Shown here: piece by piece, positions 8,870-17,823 of the stretch
How the letters are laid out: each line of letters starts with the position of its first letter
Position numbering within the stretch: the first letter of the stretch is position 1
NCBI RefSeq assembly: GCF_041435055.1
Contig: NZ_CP108002.1
Location: 5,580,001 to 5,644,000, forward strand
Length of the DNA: 64,000 nt
Direction: 5' to 3'
DNA from: Streptomyces sp. NBC_00341
Lineage (GTDB): Bacteria > Actinomycetota > Actinomycetes > Streptomycetales > Streptomycetaceae
The notes under the pieces: model-generated
Database searches by the model: none
The model's input: the letters and a program-made list of their open reading frames with translations, nothing else
Told to the model about the DNA's origin: nothing
Position numbers and translations under genes: made by a program

Positions 8870-9928
8870 GTGAACCTCGCCTTCGTCGAGAGCCCGGTCC
8901 AGCTCCTGAACGTCCTGGAGTGGGCCTACACAGAGGGAGGCGGCGGCCGCGTCCTCGCGGACGTCACCGTCGTCGTCCTCCCTCCGGTCGACCCGATGTC
9001 GCGCGGTCAGCTGCGCCGGATGGCGGAGCTGGCCCGCGACGAGGGCGTCACCGTGCGCTGGCAGGAGGCGCGCGGCGACTCGGGCACCCCCCTGAAGTCG
9101 CTGCGCGCCCTGACCCGGCTCGTCCGCAACGCCGACCACATCGTCATCGGGGACCCGTTCTCCCGCTACGTACAACTGCTGCTCACCCTGGTCCGGCCCC
9201 GCCGCCTCACCGTGGTCGACGACGGCACCGCCACCATGGAGTTCGTCGCCCAGCTCACCCGCGGCGAACGCCTCACCCGCTGGCACCGGCGCGGCGGAAC
9301 GAACCCCCGCGACCTGGCCCTGGCCCCGGTCACCGCCACCGCACGCCGCCGCTTCACCCCGTCCGCCGCGCGCGAGGTCGAACTCTTCACCGCGATGCCG
9401 GTGATCCCGCCGCCCGGCATCACCCTCATCCCGAACACCTTCTCCTGGACCCGCTCCCGCTTCGGCCCGCCGCTGCTCACCAAGGGCGCGGACCTGGTCG
9501 GCACCTCCCTGGTGGAGACCGGCGTGGTCGACCGGGCCCCGTACCTGGAAGCGGTCGCGGAGCTGGCCCGCACCCACGGCGCCACCCGCTACTTCGCCCA
9601 CCGCCGCGAGTCCACGGAGAAGCTCCACGCCCTGGAGGCCGCCACCGGCCTGGAGATCGTCCGCCCCGACCTCCCGCTGGAACTCATCGCCCGCCGCGGC
9701 CCGATCGGCCGCACGGTCCTGAGCTTCCCCTCCACGGTGGTCCACACCCTCCCGCTGGCCCTGGTCGGCACCGACGTGAAGGTCGCGGTCTGCGACATCG
9801 CCCCGGAGTGGCTGCGCGAAACGGCGTCCCCGCGGGCCCAGGGCTTCCTCACGGGCGTCACGGAGACGGCCCGCGACGTCCAGCGACTGGCACCCTGGCG
9901 GGCTACGGCGGTGGTCAGGGAGGCCTGA
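8870..9928 (+). CDS. Sialyl/polysialyltransferase-like protein
   Basis: This 352-residue protein starts at a GTG 11 bases after neuB and ends the operon. Its start (NLAFVESPVQLLNVLEW) and layout resemble GT52/polysialyltransferase-type enzymes: an early VDDGTATMEF motif, a central FAHRRESTEKL in the place of the HP motif, and a later VLSFPSTVVHTLPLALVG segment in the place of the Ser-rich SS motif. Such enzymes use CMP-nonulosonates. Together with the gene at 2681-4054 it gives the cluster two polysialyltransferase-like enzymes, perhaps one to initiate and one to extend or branch. The family assignment is based on motif layout only. Confidence 0.6.
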   Translation: MNLAFVESPVQLLNVLEWAYTEGGGGRVLADVTVVVLPPVDPMSRGQLRRMAELARDEGVTVRWQEARGDSGTPLKSLRALTRLVRNADHIVIGDPFSRYVQLLLTLVRPRRLTVVDDGTATMEFVAQLTRGERLTRWHRRGGTNPRDLALAPVTATARRRFTPSAAREVELFTAMPVIPPPGITLIPNTFSWTRSRFGPPLLTKGADLVGTSLVETGVVDRAPYLEAVAELARTHGATRYFAHRRESTEKLHALEAATGLEIVRPDLPLELIARRGPIGRTVLSFPSTVVHTLPLALVGTDVKVAVCDIAPEWLRETASPRAQGFLTGVTETARDVQRLAPWRATAVVREA

Positions 9929-9969
9929 GGCGGAGTCCGCACGTGGGTCCTGGCCTCACGCCTCCCTGA
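9915..9969. terminator. Hairpin terminator between convergent genes
   Basis: A 16-base arm starting TCAGGGAGGC (9915-9930) pairs with an arm ending GCCTCCCTGA (9954-9969) with one mismatch. The left arm covers the stop codon of the preceding gene. It lies between convergent genes and probably works in both directions. Confidence 0.65.
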
Positions 9970-9989
9970 ATGACGGTTCGACCGGTGTG

Positions 9990-10439
9990 TCAGCGTGTGA
10001 GGTCGAACGAAGTGGCGTGGGGCACGAAGGTCGTGTCCCCGTCCTCGGCCGTCGCCAGTGCCGAGACGTACCAGGTGCCCTTGGCCAGGTCGGCCGCCTC
10101 TCGCTTCGTGACCTTCAGCGTGTAGGTGCAGCGGGCGGTCTCGTCCGAGGTGCTCCGGCACTTGGCGTTCTCCCCCGAGCGGAGCTCCGCCTCGGTCGGA
10201 TCGAGCTTCGAACTCGCGGGCCAGGCAATGACCTTGAGGCCTTGGACGCCCGAGTCGTCGCTCACGTCCACGGTGTAGGTGAACGAGCCCGCGCTGCCGT
10301 CGGACGGAGCCGCGTAGCGAGCCGATCCGTGCTCCAGGGTCGGCTCCGTGGGGGTCGAGGCCAGGGCGAGGCCGCCGGCTGTCACCGTGCCGATGGCGAC
10401 GGCGCCGATGAGCGACAGGAAGAGAATGCGCTTGGACAT
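9990..10439 (-). CDS. Small secreted protein (DUF5707-like)
   Basis: A 149-residue protein with a classical signal peptide (MSKRILFLSLIGAVAIGTV, cleavage likely after LALA near residue 27). The mature part is a single beta-rich domain with two cysteines (KCRSTSDETARC) that could form a disulfide, and segments GSFTYTVDVSDDSGV and VSALATAEDGDT. It resembles secreted Streptomyces proteins annotated DUF5707; no function is known. The start ATG is preceded by AAGGGG. It is monocistronic and divergent from the kinase gene across a 278-base gap. Confidence 0.7.
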   Translation of the reverse strand: MSKRILFLSLIGAVAIGTVTAGGLALASTPTEPTLEHGSARYAAPSDGSAGSFTYTVDVSDDSGVQGLKVIAWPASSKLDPTEAELRSGENAKCRSTSDETARCTYTLKVTKREAADLAKGTWYVSALATAEDGDTTFVPHATSFDLTR

Positions 10440-10717
10440 GGGAGATCCCCTTGATTCCGTTGGAAAGTTGGATTGGATACGCGCAGAAGCGTGGAAGAAC
10501 CACTGCTGGAGCCGGGCTCGGAAGTGTCGTGGAAGCGGTGGCCGACCGCGTTCTCGATGTGATCGAGCCTAGGACCGGGGGCCTGGCGCCGTCCTCGCGC
10601 TGAGGGACGATTGGCGCGTCGAACCACGGACAGAGACTCTGCAACCCAGGTAAGAGGCCGGAATCCGCCTCCAGCCGGAGTCGGGCCCCTCACCTGCGGC
10701 CATAGCCTTGATCCGAC
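10440..10717. promoter_or_regulatory. Divergent intergenic region
   Basis: This 278-base gap holds the promoters for the secreted DUF5707-like protein (left) and the duplicated histidine kinase (right). A/T-rich patches lie at about 10455-10480. I see no strong palindrome. Confidence 0.35.
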
Positions 10718-13099
10718 ATGAATCGAACCGACGACCGGCTGTTCCCGGTCCTGCTGATCTGCGCCCAGGCCCTGGTGTGGCCCGGGGCGCCCCTGGTGCG
10801 CGGAGCCGTCCCGCCCGCGTCCGACCTTCTCGTGGCGGCCCTGGTCGCCGGAGTGGTGACGGCCGCGCTCGCCCTGCGCGGTACCCGCCCGGTGGCCGCC
10901 CTGGTCGTGGTCGCCGCCGCCTGCGCGCTGGGGGCCGGGCCGCTGCCCGCCGGGGCGATGGCGGTGCTCGGGACCGCGGGTGTCGCGCTGGCCCTCTTCA
11001 CCGTGGCGACCGAAGACGACACCTTCACCGCCGTGCTGTGCGTGGTGGCGCTTGCCGCCTGGCAGCTCCTGCAGGGCATCAGCCTGCACGGGCTCAGCGA
11101 CCGCGACGGGCTCGACCTCGTCCTGACCGCCCTGCTGTACGCCGCCGCATGCGGCGCCGGACTGCTCGTACGGCGAACCCGTCGCGCACGGCGAGCGGCC
11201 GAGCAACTCCTGGACCGTGCCGAGTCCGAGCGCCACCGGCTTCCGGCAGTCGAACGACGACGCATGGAACGCGAGCTGCACGACGTCAGCGCCCACCATC
11301 TGACGGCCGTGGTGGTCACCGCGGGGGCCGCCCTCGGCTTGAGCGACCGCCGCCCCGAACTGGCCGAGAAGGCACTGGAGTTCGCTGTCGAGACCGGCCA
11401 CGAGGTCAGCCGCGCGCTCGGCGCGGTACGAGCGCCGGCGCCCTCCCGCGAGAGTGTGCCGTCGCCGCAGGAACGGCTGCTGGACCTGGTCGCGGGGTTC
11501 CGGCGGCTGGACCAGCAGGTGAAATGCGAGATCGTCCCCCCGCCGGACGGCGCCGTCGCGGACGCGGCGTACGGCATCGTGCGCGAGGCGCTGACCAACG
11601 TGGCACGGTATGCCCCCGGCGCGCATACGAGGGTGCTGTGCCGGTACGGCGACACCCGCACCGACGTCGTAGTCACCAGCACGCCCCCGCAGGCCGGAGC
11701 GGTGGCGCACGGTGCGGGACTCGGCGGCGGCCGCGGGCAGGGCTTCCTGCGCTCCCGGGCCCGGGAAGCGGGCGGCACGGTGCACAGCGGTCCGACGGCG
11801 GACGGCGGCTGGGAGGTACGGGCGGCACTGCCGGGCCGGACGGCCACGACGGTGGAGCCGCCGGCACCGAGGACCTATCGAGCGGCGCAGGTAGTGGCGG
11901 CGGCGGGCCTGGTCCTGCAGCCGCTGCTCCCCGCCCTGGTCATCCGGGCCGAGGACACGTCGAGCGGGACGCCGGTGTCCGCGGGTGTCTTCTTCGCCCT
12001 GCTGGCGGCGGGCCAGGCGATGGCCCTGCTGTGGCTGCGGAGGGCTCCGCGGACGGCGTACGGGATGCTGCTGGGGCTGGCGCTGTTGTGGCCGGCGGCG
12101 ATGGAGCTGGGGAACTACAGCGGCCCGGTCCTCCTCCCGCCCGCGCTGAGCCTGCTGGCCACGTGCGCGGCCCTCGCGATGGAACCGGCCCGCACCGCAA
12201 CGCCCCGGAAGGGGCGCGGAGCCGCGTCGAAAGACGGCTCCGCCGTGATGGGGGTCCCCCACGAGCGGGGAAGCGACCGGCTCCCGACGGCCCGCGGCCA
12301 CGTCACGGCCATCCTCCTCATGGCGCTGGTACACGCCGAGGCCGCCACCACCGCGGTTCTGGGCCGGGGTACGGCCGCTCCTGTCTGGACCGTCGTCGCG
12401 GGAACCGCGGTCGGCGCAACCCTCACAGGCACCGCGGCCCACCTGACCGGACGCCGCCGCACCCGCCGCCGACAGGCCGACCGCCGCGCCCACGACGAAC
12501 GCCTCGCCGGCTGGACCGAGGAGGCCGTCCGCGACGCGTGGACCGAGCGCCGCCGCATCGCCGCCGGTCTCGAAACCACGGTTCTGGCCCGCACCGCCGA
12601 CATGGTCACGGAGGCGGAGGCAGGCCGGCTCGACGCGACAGCGACCCGCGCCCGCGAGGCCCTGGCCGCGATGCGCGCCCTGCTCGACACCGTCCGGGAC
12701 GGCGAGACAGAGATCGGGCTGCGGCCGCAGCCCACCCTCCAGGCACTCGACCTGCTCGCCCAACAACTCCGGGCCACCGGACGCGACATCGAGATACGGC
12801 TGACCGACCGGGTGCCGGAACGACTGCCCACCGCCGTCGACCTGGCCGCCTACCGCGCCGCCGAGACGGTGCTGGCGGCCGGTGGTGAGCAGCCTGCGAT
12901 GCTCGCACTCGACGTGGAGGACGAGACCTTGACACTCACCGCCACGGGGGTGCCCCGCGCCGCAGAGCCCGACGTACGGGAACGGCTGACCACGCGGGTC
13001 GCGGCGGTCGGCGGCACCCTGACCACCGGCCCGCGGGGTACCGTCCGCCTCCGGCTGCCAATCACTGGTGCGCCGGACGACGAGGAGAGACACCGATGA
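10718..13099 (+). CDS. Duplicated NarL-type sensor histidine kinase with degenerate second module
   Basis: The 793-residue membrane protein looks like two kinases end to end. Module 1 has about four to five membrane segments (residues 10-150), a HisKA_3-type dimerisation segment ERRRMERELHDVSAHHL with the phospho-accepting His at 188, and an ATPase domain (N box REALTNVARYAPGA at about 289-302). Module 2 repeats the plan: membrane segments at about 390-580 and then ERRRIAAGLETTVLARTADM, which aligns with the first dimerisation segment but has no His, followed by a weak ATPase-like end. Only the first module should autophosphorylate. The response regulator gene overlaps its stop (ATGA), so it is the obvious partner. 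The signal is unknown. Confidence 0.8.
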   Translation: MNRTDDRLFPVLLICAQALVWPGAPLVRGAVPPASDLLVAALVAGVVTAALALRGTRPVAALVVVAAACALGAGPLPAGAMAVLGTAGVALALFTVATEDDTFTAVLCVVALAAWQLLQGISLHGLSDRDGLDLVLTALLYAAACGAGLLVRRTRRARRAAEQLLDRAESERHRLPAVERRRMERELHDVSAHHLTAVVVTAGAALGLSDRRPELAEKALEFAVETGHEVSRALGAVRAPAPSRESVPSPQERLLDLVAGFRRLDQQVKCEIVPPPDGAVADAAYGIVREALTNVARYAPGAHTRVLCRYGDTRTDVVVTSTPPQAGAVAHGAGLGGGRGQGFLRSRAREAGGTVHSGPTADGGWEVRAALPGRTATTVEPPAPRTYRAAQVVAAAGLVLQPLLPALVIRAEDTSSGTPVSAGVFFALLAAGQAMALLWLRRAPRTAYGMLLGLALLWPAAMELGNYSGPVLLPPALSLLATCAALAMEPARTATPRKGRGAASKDGSAVMGVPHERGSDRLPTARGHVTAILLMALVHAEAATTAVLGRGTAAPVWTVVAGTAVGATLTGTAAHLTGRRRTRRRQADRRAHDERLAGWTEEAVRDAWTERRRIAAGLETTVLARTADMVTEAEAGRLDATATRAREALAAMRALLDTVRDGETEIGLRPQPTLQALDLLAQQLRATGRDIEIRLTDRVPERLPTAVDLAAYRAAETVLAAGGEQPAMLALDVEDETLTLTATGVPRAAEPDVRERLTTRVAAVGGTLTTGPRGTVRLRLPITGAPDDEERHR

Positions 13100-13776
13100 G
13101 CCTCAACGTGCTGGTCGTCGACGACCAGGGCATCGTACGGGCGGGGTTCGCCGCCGTGATCGACGCAGAGGAGGACATGACGGTCGTCGGCGAGGCCGCC
13201 GACGGCGCCGCCGCGGTGCGGCTGGCCGAAGAGCTGGCTCCCGACGTGGTCGTCATGGACGTACGCATGCCCGAACTGGACGGCATCGCCGCCACCCGCA
13301 TCATCACCGGACGGGAGAACGCGCCCCGTGTCCTCGTCCTGACCACCTTCGACCTCGACGCGTACGTCTTCGACGCGCTGCGCGCCGGCGCCTCTGGCTT
13401 CCTCCTCAAGGACGTGCTCCCCTCCCAACTGCTGGAGGGCATCCGGGAGGTGGCGGCCGGCGAGAGCGTACTGGCCCCGTCCGCGACCCGCCGCCTCATC
13501 GGCCACTACGCGTCGGGACCACCGGCCGCGGTCCCGGTAGGGAGCTCCCCCGAACTGGACAGCCTGACCGGCAGCCAGCGGGGCGTCCTCACACTGGTCG
13601 CGGCCGGACTCACCAACGCGGAGATCGCCGAGCGACTCGGCATCACGGTAGGCACCGTGAAGTCCCACGTGAACGCGCTGCTCCGCAAGCTCGGCCTGCG
13701 CGACCGCGTACAGGCGACGATCCTCGCGTACGACCTCGGCCTCGCCCGCCCGAACCCGCCCGGTACCCACCTCTGA
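13096..13776 (+). CDS. NarL/FixJ-family response regulator
   Basis: This is a complete two-domain response regulator of 226 residues. The receiver domain (1-120) has the acidic pair VVDD, the phosphorylation Asp at about 55 in VVMDVRMPELDG and the conserved Lys in FLLKD. The LuxR-type helix-turn-helix is at about 155-215 (LTNAEIAERLGITVGTVKSH). It is coupled to the preceding kinase by an ATGA overlap. Its regulon cannot be read from the window; the next gene downstream, a small membrane protein, is a plausible target or operon member. Confidence 0.9.
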   Translation: MSLNVLVVDDQGIVRAGFAAVIDAEEDMTVVGEAADGAAAVRLAEELAPDVVVMDVRMPELDGIAATRIITGRENAPRVLVLTTFDLDAYVFDALRAGASGFLLKDVLPSQLLEGIREVAAGESVLAPSATRRLIGHYASGPPAAVPVGSSPELDSLTGSQRGVLTLVAAGLTNAEIAERLGITVGTVKSHVNALLRKLGLRDRVQATILAYDLGLARPNPPGTHL

Positions 13777-13800
13777 CCACCGGTACCCACCTCTGACCCA
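13761..13800. repeat. 20-bp tandem duplication at the stop of the response regulator
   Basis: The 20 bases at 13761-13780 (CGGTACCCACCTCTGACCAC) are repeated at 13781-13800 with a single change. The first copy contains the stop codon, so the duplication leaves the protein unchanged and only lengthens the gap to the next gene. It looks like a recent replication slip. Confidence 0.8.
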
Positions 13801-13827
13801 CGAGGCGCAACCAAGGAGTCCATCCCC

Positions 13828-14160
13828 ATGACCCGTACCGATACCGATACCGATACCGATTCCGGCCGATCCGTCGCACGTCGACTGCGTGACCACGTCG
13901 GCGTCGTCGGCCTCGTCTACCTCGGTGCCTGTGCCGTCCTGCTCGTGTGGGCGCTGGTGGTGACCGCCGTCGACAGCTCGGGCGAGTCCATGGCCGGCGT
14001 CATCCCGGTCCTTGCCACCGCCCCCCTCGGCCTCGTGTTCATCGTGTTGCCGGGCGGCACCGTCATGTTCATCGCCGCCGTCGCTCTCGGGGCAGGTGTC
14101 AACGCGGCGATCATCGGCTGGTGCACCCGCGCACTGCGGCGCGGCGGTCGCATGAAGTGA
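13828..14160 (+). CDS. Small membrane protein (SCO4225-like)
   Basis: This 110-residue protein has two to three hydrophobic segments (about 28-48, 60-78 and 80-100) and a basic C-terminus. It resembles a family of small Streptomyces membrane proteins named after SCO4225; the function is unknown. Its N-terminus is built from an ACCGAT microsatellite (13837-13860) that encodes alternating Thr-Asp. It follows the two-component pair in the same direction after 51 bases and could be co-transcribed. Confidence 0.6.
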   Translation: MTRTDTDTDTDSGRSVARRLRDHVGVVGLVYLGACAVLLVWALVVTAVDSSGESMAGVIPVLATAPLGLVFIVLPGGTVMFIAAVALGAGVNAAIIGWCTRALRRGGRMK

Positions 14161-14295
14161 GTGATCGTCATGCGTCTTCGGGACGCGATGCCCCGCCTAC
14201 GCGGCCGGCCACGCCACCAGCCCCGACGATGTCCCCGCCCGCCTCGATTCGGGGTCGCCCATCGTGGGTGACGCGCCCCGCCGCTCCCACCGGGG

Positions 14296-15570
14296 CTACC
14301 CGCCGTTCAGGACGCGGCGTGCCACGAGGCCCCGAGCCCCCGAGAGTTCCGCCCGGAGCGCGGCGTCGCGGGCGGAGTCGACCGTGACCGTGGCCGGGAG
14401 CGCGGCGACGGCCTGCAGCCGGGACCGGCGCAGGTGGGTCGGCGGGTGTGTGGAGTCGACGCTGTGCCCGCGCAGCGCGCTGCGGCGGCGCTGACGCTCG
14501 TACTCGCTCGCCGGAATCGACTCCACGTGGGCGGCCAGGCGCTCCCACAGACCGCTCTCCGCCCCACCGGCCGCCCGGCCGCCGGAGCGGTGGCTCCGGA
14601 GCGCGTTGGACTCGCGCAGCAGCGTGGCGGAGGCGGAGTCGGAGACCAGCAGCGCGTCCATCAGCCCCACGGCGGCCGCCGTCGAGCCGCACCGGGCGGC
14701 GAAGGAGTCGGCCAGGTACTCGCCGCGCTGGGTGGCGCGCAGGGTCAGGTGGTCGAGGGCCGTCGCGACGGCGACGACCACGCTGCGGGGGGCCAGATAG
14801 CAGGCGTTGAGCAGGGTCTCGGGGAGCGTCGGGCGCTCGATCCGGCTCAGCAGGTAGTACCAGGTGTGCAACGACTGGAGCGCGTTTCCGAGGACCACGC
14901 CCTGGCGGGTGTCGCCATTGGCGTAGTGGCCGAGTTCGTGGCCCAGCAGTGCGATCCGCTGACCGGTGTCGAGCATCTCCCAGAGGCCGAGGCCGATGGT
15001 CAGGAGCCTGCGGCGCCGCAGGCCGTACGTCGAGACGCTCGCGTTGGCGTCGGCGTTCACCGCGACCGCGTGCACCCCGGTCGTGCCCACCACCCCGGCG
15101 ACCTCGTCGATCAGGGCGAACAGCTCGGGCGCGTCGGCCCGGTACAGCACCTGCTCGTCCTCCGGCAGGCGCGGGAACCGGGGGCGCAGCAGCCAGCCGA
15201 TGAACAGGCACAGGGCGCCGAGCACCGGCAACGCGCTGCCCCAGCCGAGGACCACCAGCAGCACTCCGCCGGCGAGCAGCGCGGCCGTGAAGCCGTGGAC
15301 GGCCAGCGCCAGCGCCAGCGCGAGCACGCTCGCCGCGTCGCGCCGGGGGCGCAGGAGCTCGTCCGTCGTCACCTCGGCCAGCAGCCTCTCGCCGTGCTCC
15401 CCGGCCAGCCTGCGCCGCAGGGTGTCCAGCCGCCCGCCCGGCTCCTCCGGCTCACCAGGGTCCACATTCCAGTCGCAGGCGGCACACCACGCCACGAACC
15501 TGTGGTCCGTCCGGATCTCCACCCCGCACTCCGGGCATGACTGAACGCTTTCCTCCACCGTGCCCAGCAC
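14296..15570 (-). CDS. M48-family zinc metalloprotease with zinc ribbon
   Basis: The 424-residue protein begins with a CPEC...CAAC zinc-ribbon pattern (residues 12-32), followed by two membrane segments (about 80-128). The M48 peptidase domain carries the zinc motif HELGH at 211-215 and a third-ligand region GEYLADSFAARCG about 60 residues later. M48 proteases (HtpX/Ste24-like) face the cytoplasm or membrane and act in membrane protein quality control. It stands alone: the gene to its left is convergent, and upstream is a 261-base gap. The added zinc ribbon suggests binding to another protein or nucleic acid, but this is speculative. Confidence 0.85.
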   Translation of the reverse strand: MLGTVEESVQSCPECGVEIRTDHRFVAWCAACDWNVDPGEPEEPGGRLDTLRRRLAGEHGERLLAEVTTDELLRPRRDAASVLALALALAVHGFTAALLAGGVLLVVLGWGSALPVLGALCLFIGWLLRPRFPRLPEDEQVLYRADAPELFALIDEVAGVVGTTGVHAVAVNADANASVSTYGLRRRRLLTIGLGLWEMLDTGQRIALLGHELGHYANGDTRQGVVLGNALQSLHTWYYLLSRIERPTLPETLLNACYLAPRSVVVAVATALDHLTLRATQRGEYLADSFAARCGSTAAAVGLMDALLVSDSASATLLRESNALRSHRSGGRAAGGAESGLWERLAAHVESIPASEYERQRRRSALRGHSVDSTHPPTHLRRSRLQAVAALPATVTVDSARDAALRAELSGARGLVARRVLNGG

Positions 15571-15831
15571 TGCTGAGTCCCCCTCGTCCTACGGCTCCCC
15601 CCGGAGACCGCTCAGATGTATGTCGAACGCGCACCCCGGTTCGACGGCAACGACGCAGCGTAAGCCGTGAGTCCGTGGCGTGTACAGGAAGTTTGGACCG
15701 GGGCGGGCCGAGCGGAGGCCGTCGCGGGCGCCGACCCCGAGTCCGCCCCGGGTGGTGTGTGCGGCCTGATCAGGGTCGGGCGAGGGTCATCCCCGATAGC
15801 CGGAGAGTCGCGCCACGCTGATGATCGATAC

Positions 15832-16440
15832 ATGCGGACCACAGAAATGACGCAACGTCAGAACTACTCCGGCGCACAGGCGTTCCTGCTGGCACCGGCC
15901 CTGATGGCCGGCTATGGACTGGTGCGGCTGACGGGGCAGGCGGTGGGGGACTACGGGCCCGGGGTGTGGTGGTCGCTGGCGCACGTGCTGTTCCTGGCCG
16001 GGGTGCTCGCGTTCGTTCCGGTCTTCCTCGGGCTGCGGATGCCGGACGGCGTTAGCGGCGGCGGACGGGTGGCCGTCCGGGTGGCTGCGGGGGCCGGGTT
16101 GCTGGGGGCGGCCGCGGTGGCGGTCCAGGCGGTGATCGACCTCGTGGTCGGGTTCGTCGCGGCGGACGACCGGGCCATGAGTGACATGTTCGAGAAGGTG
16201 CAGGACGTGCCCGGTGTGATGCCGGTGGTCTACACGGCGGTGCCGATGCTGTTCTGGCTCGGGCTGCTGGCGCTCGTCACCCTGCTCGCGTTCTTCCGCC
16301 GGGGCGAGGTCCCGGCCCGGTCCCCGCTGCTGGTGCTGGCCGGGGTCGTCATGATGGCCGTGAGCCTGGACCTGCTGACGGTGGGGGCCCTGTGCATCGG
16401 ACTGGCCCTCTTCCCGATCCGCCGGGGCCTGCCGGGCTGA
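15832..16440 (+). CDS. Putative membrane protein with several TM helices
   Basis: About 202 residues with hydrophobic segments near residues 15-33, 45-65, 78-105, 135-155 and 165-190. It has no catalytic motif that I recognise. The ATG at 15832 is chosen because the sequence further upstream does not look coding; ATG 15847 is a close alternative, and neither has a strong ribosome site. It is convergent with the HTH protein gene, only 16 bases away. Confidence 0.6.
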   Translation: MRTTEMTQRQNYSGAQAFLLAPALMAGYGLVRLTGQAVGDYGPGVWWSLAHVLFLAGVLAFVPVFLGLRMPDGVSGGGRVAVRVAAGAGLLGAAAVAVQAVIDLVVGFVAADDRAMSDMFEKVQDVPGVMPVVYTAVPMLFWLGLLALVTLLAFFRRGEVPARSPLLVLAGVVMMAVSLDLLTVGALCIGLALFPIRRGLPG

Positions 16441-16456
16441 CGGCGGTCCCGGCCGC

Positions 16457-17695
16457 CTACGACGACGGCGGCTCGACCGTCCCGACCCGCAGGTACTTCG
16501 CGAAGTCGATGCGGTCGAGCGAGGCATAGGCGTCGCCGGTGTTGCCCGGGGCCCGTGAGCCGTACTCGGAGATGAAGCTGAACTCCCGGGCGTTCTTGAC
16601 GTCGAACGCCCCGTACTCCTGAAGCGCCTTCGCGACCATCCGTTCGTACGGCCTGAGCGAGGTGTCGGCGTCGATGTCGTACGCGGGGTCCAGCCAGATG
16701 AACTGCCCGGTGCGCCACAGCCCTTGCCCCTGGCCGTCGCTGCCGACGGCGGGGAAGACGTGCCGGTCGTTGTTGTCCGGGGTGCCGAAGCTCAGGGCGT
16801 GGTCGATGCGGCCGGCCTTCCAGTCCGCGCGGGTGATCAGCCCGGCGAGGCGGGACAGCCCGCTTCCGGTGTCCTGGCCCTTCTCGGAGACCGACGAGCC
16901 CCGGGTGTCGGACACGGCTCCCCATTCGCAGCTGGGCCTGGAGTGCGACACCTTCGTCCGCCAGCACTCCGTCGCCCGCCCGTCCGGCCCGATCACCACC
17001 GTCCACTCGCGGTCCGGGGCCGGTGCCTTCCACGACGGGTCCCAGGGGAAGCGGACACCGTCGAAGGGGTCGGGCCCCCACTGGCCGATGTGCTCGCGCG
17101 CGGTGACCTCGTAGGTCGGCGTACCGGAGGTGGCCCGGTACACCAGGGATCCGGCCGTCCCCGTGTACAGCTCCACCCGGCCCGGCGCGAGCAGACCGGA
17201 GACCATCCGCGCGGAGTCGGGCGACAGGCGGGGATCCGGGTGGCGCCGGTTGAACACGTCGTCGTCGGAGAAGAGGCGGGCGGAGACCGCGGCGGCGGGC
17301 GGCGGCGCCCGATGGCCCGGCCGGTTCGCGAGGATCACCGCGGTGGCGGTCAGCGCGAGCGCGACGACCCCCGCGACGGCGACGGCCCACCGCCGCCTGC
17401 TCGTCCCGGGCGGTGCTGCCGTGCCCAGCTCGTCCCGCGCCGTCTCCCAGCGCCGCTGCCACTCCGCTCGGTCGCCGCCGCAGGCCTCCGCGTAGGCCAG
17501 CGCGACCGCGAGGGGCGGCAGCCGGCCGCCCTCGGCGGCGTCGGACAGGGCGCCGGGCGACTGGCCGGTGCGCGCGCCCATCTGACGGTAGCTCGGGGTG
17601 TCCGCCGCGCTGCGGAGCGCGCGTAACGCGTGAGCGAACCGCTCCGCCGTATCCGCCGCCGGACCGCCCGGCGGGAGCTGTAATCCTCCGGCCAC
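16457..17695 (-). CDS. Membrane-anchored HTH (XRE-like) protein
   Basis: A 412-residue protein in three parts. Residues about 10-80 hold a helix-turn-helix like those of Streptomyces XRE-type regulators (FAHALRALRSAADTPSYRQM then a Gln/Ser-rich recognition helix). Residues about 100-120 are one membrane segment (WAVAVAGVVALALTATAVIL). The remaining 290 residues should be extracytoplasmic and look like a soluble ligand- or wall-binding domain with two cysteines (ECWRTKVSHSRPSCEW). The start is GTG, with a GGAGGG-type ribosome site, as the longer reading to 17905 runs through the next gene. This one-protein sensor layout suggests a direct membrane-to-DNA signal; the target is unknown. Confidence 0.65.
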   Translation of the reverse strand: MAGGLQLPPGGPAADTAERFAHALRALRSAADTPSYRQMGARTGQSPGALSDAAEGGRLPPLAVALAYAEACGGDRAEWQRRWETARDELGTAAPPGTSRRRWAVAVAGVVALALTATAVILANRPGHRAPPPAAAVSARLFSDDDVFNRRHPDPRLSPDSARMVSGLLAPGRVELYTGTAGSLVYRATSGTPTYEVTAREHIGQWGPDPFDGVRFPWDPSWKAPAPDREWTVVIGPDGRATECWRTKVSHSRPSCEWGAVSDTRGSSVSEKGQDTGSGLSRLAGLITRADWKAGRIDHALSFGTPDNNDRHVFPAVGSDGQGQGLWRTGQFIWLDPAYDIDADTSLRPYERMVAKALQEYGAFDVKNAREFSFISEYGSRAPGNTGDAYASLDRIDFAKYLRVGTVEPPSS

Positions 17696-17823
17696 CTCTC
17701 CGCCCTCCAAGCCACGGTCCGTGGTCGTCCATGGGTGACGTCCGGTCCGCCGTTCCGATTCTAGGAGCCACGGATATCCGCGAAAAGGCCGCGTCCGGCC
17801 GCGCACCGCCGAAGATGGAGGGC

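Noticed and set aside
14434..15540. Long plus-strand frame opposite the M48 protease
   Set aside because: Its composition is that of an antisense shadow in GC-rich DNA; the minus strand has the HELGH metalloprotease with clear domains.
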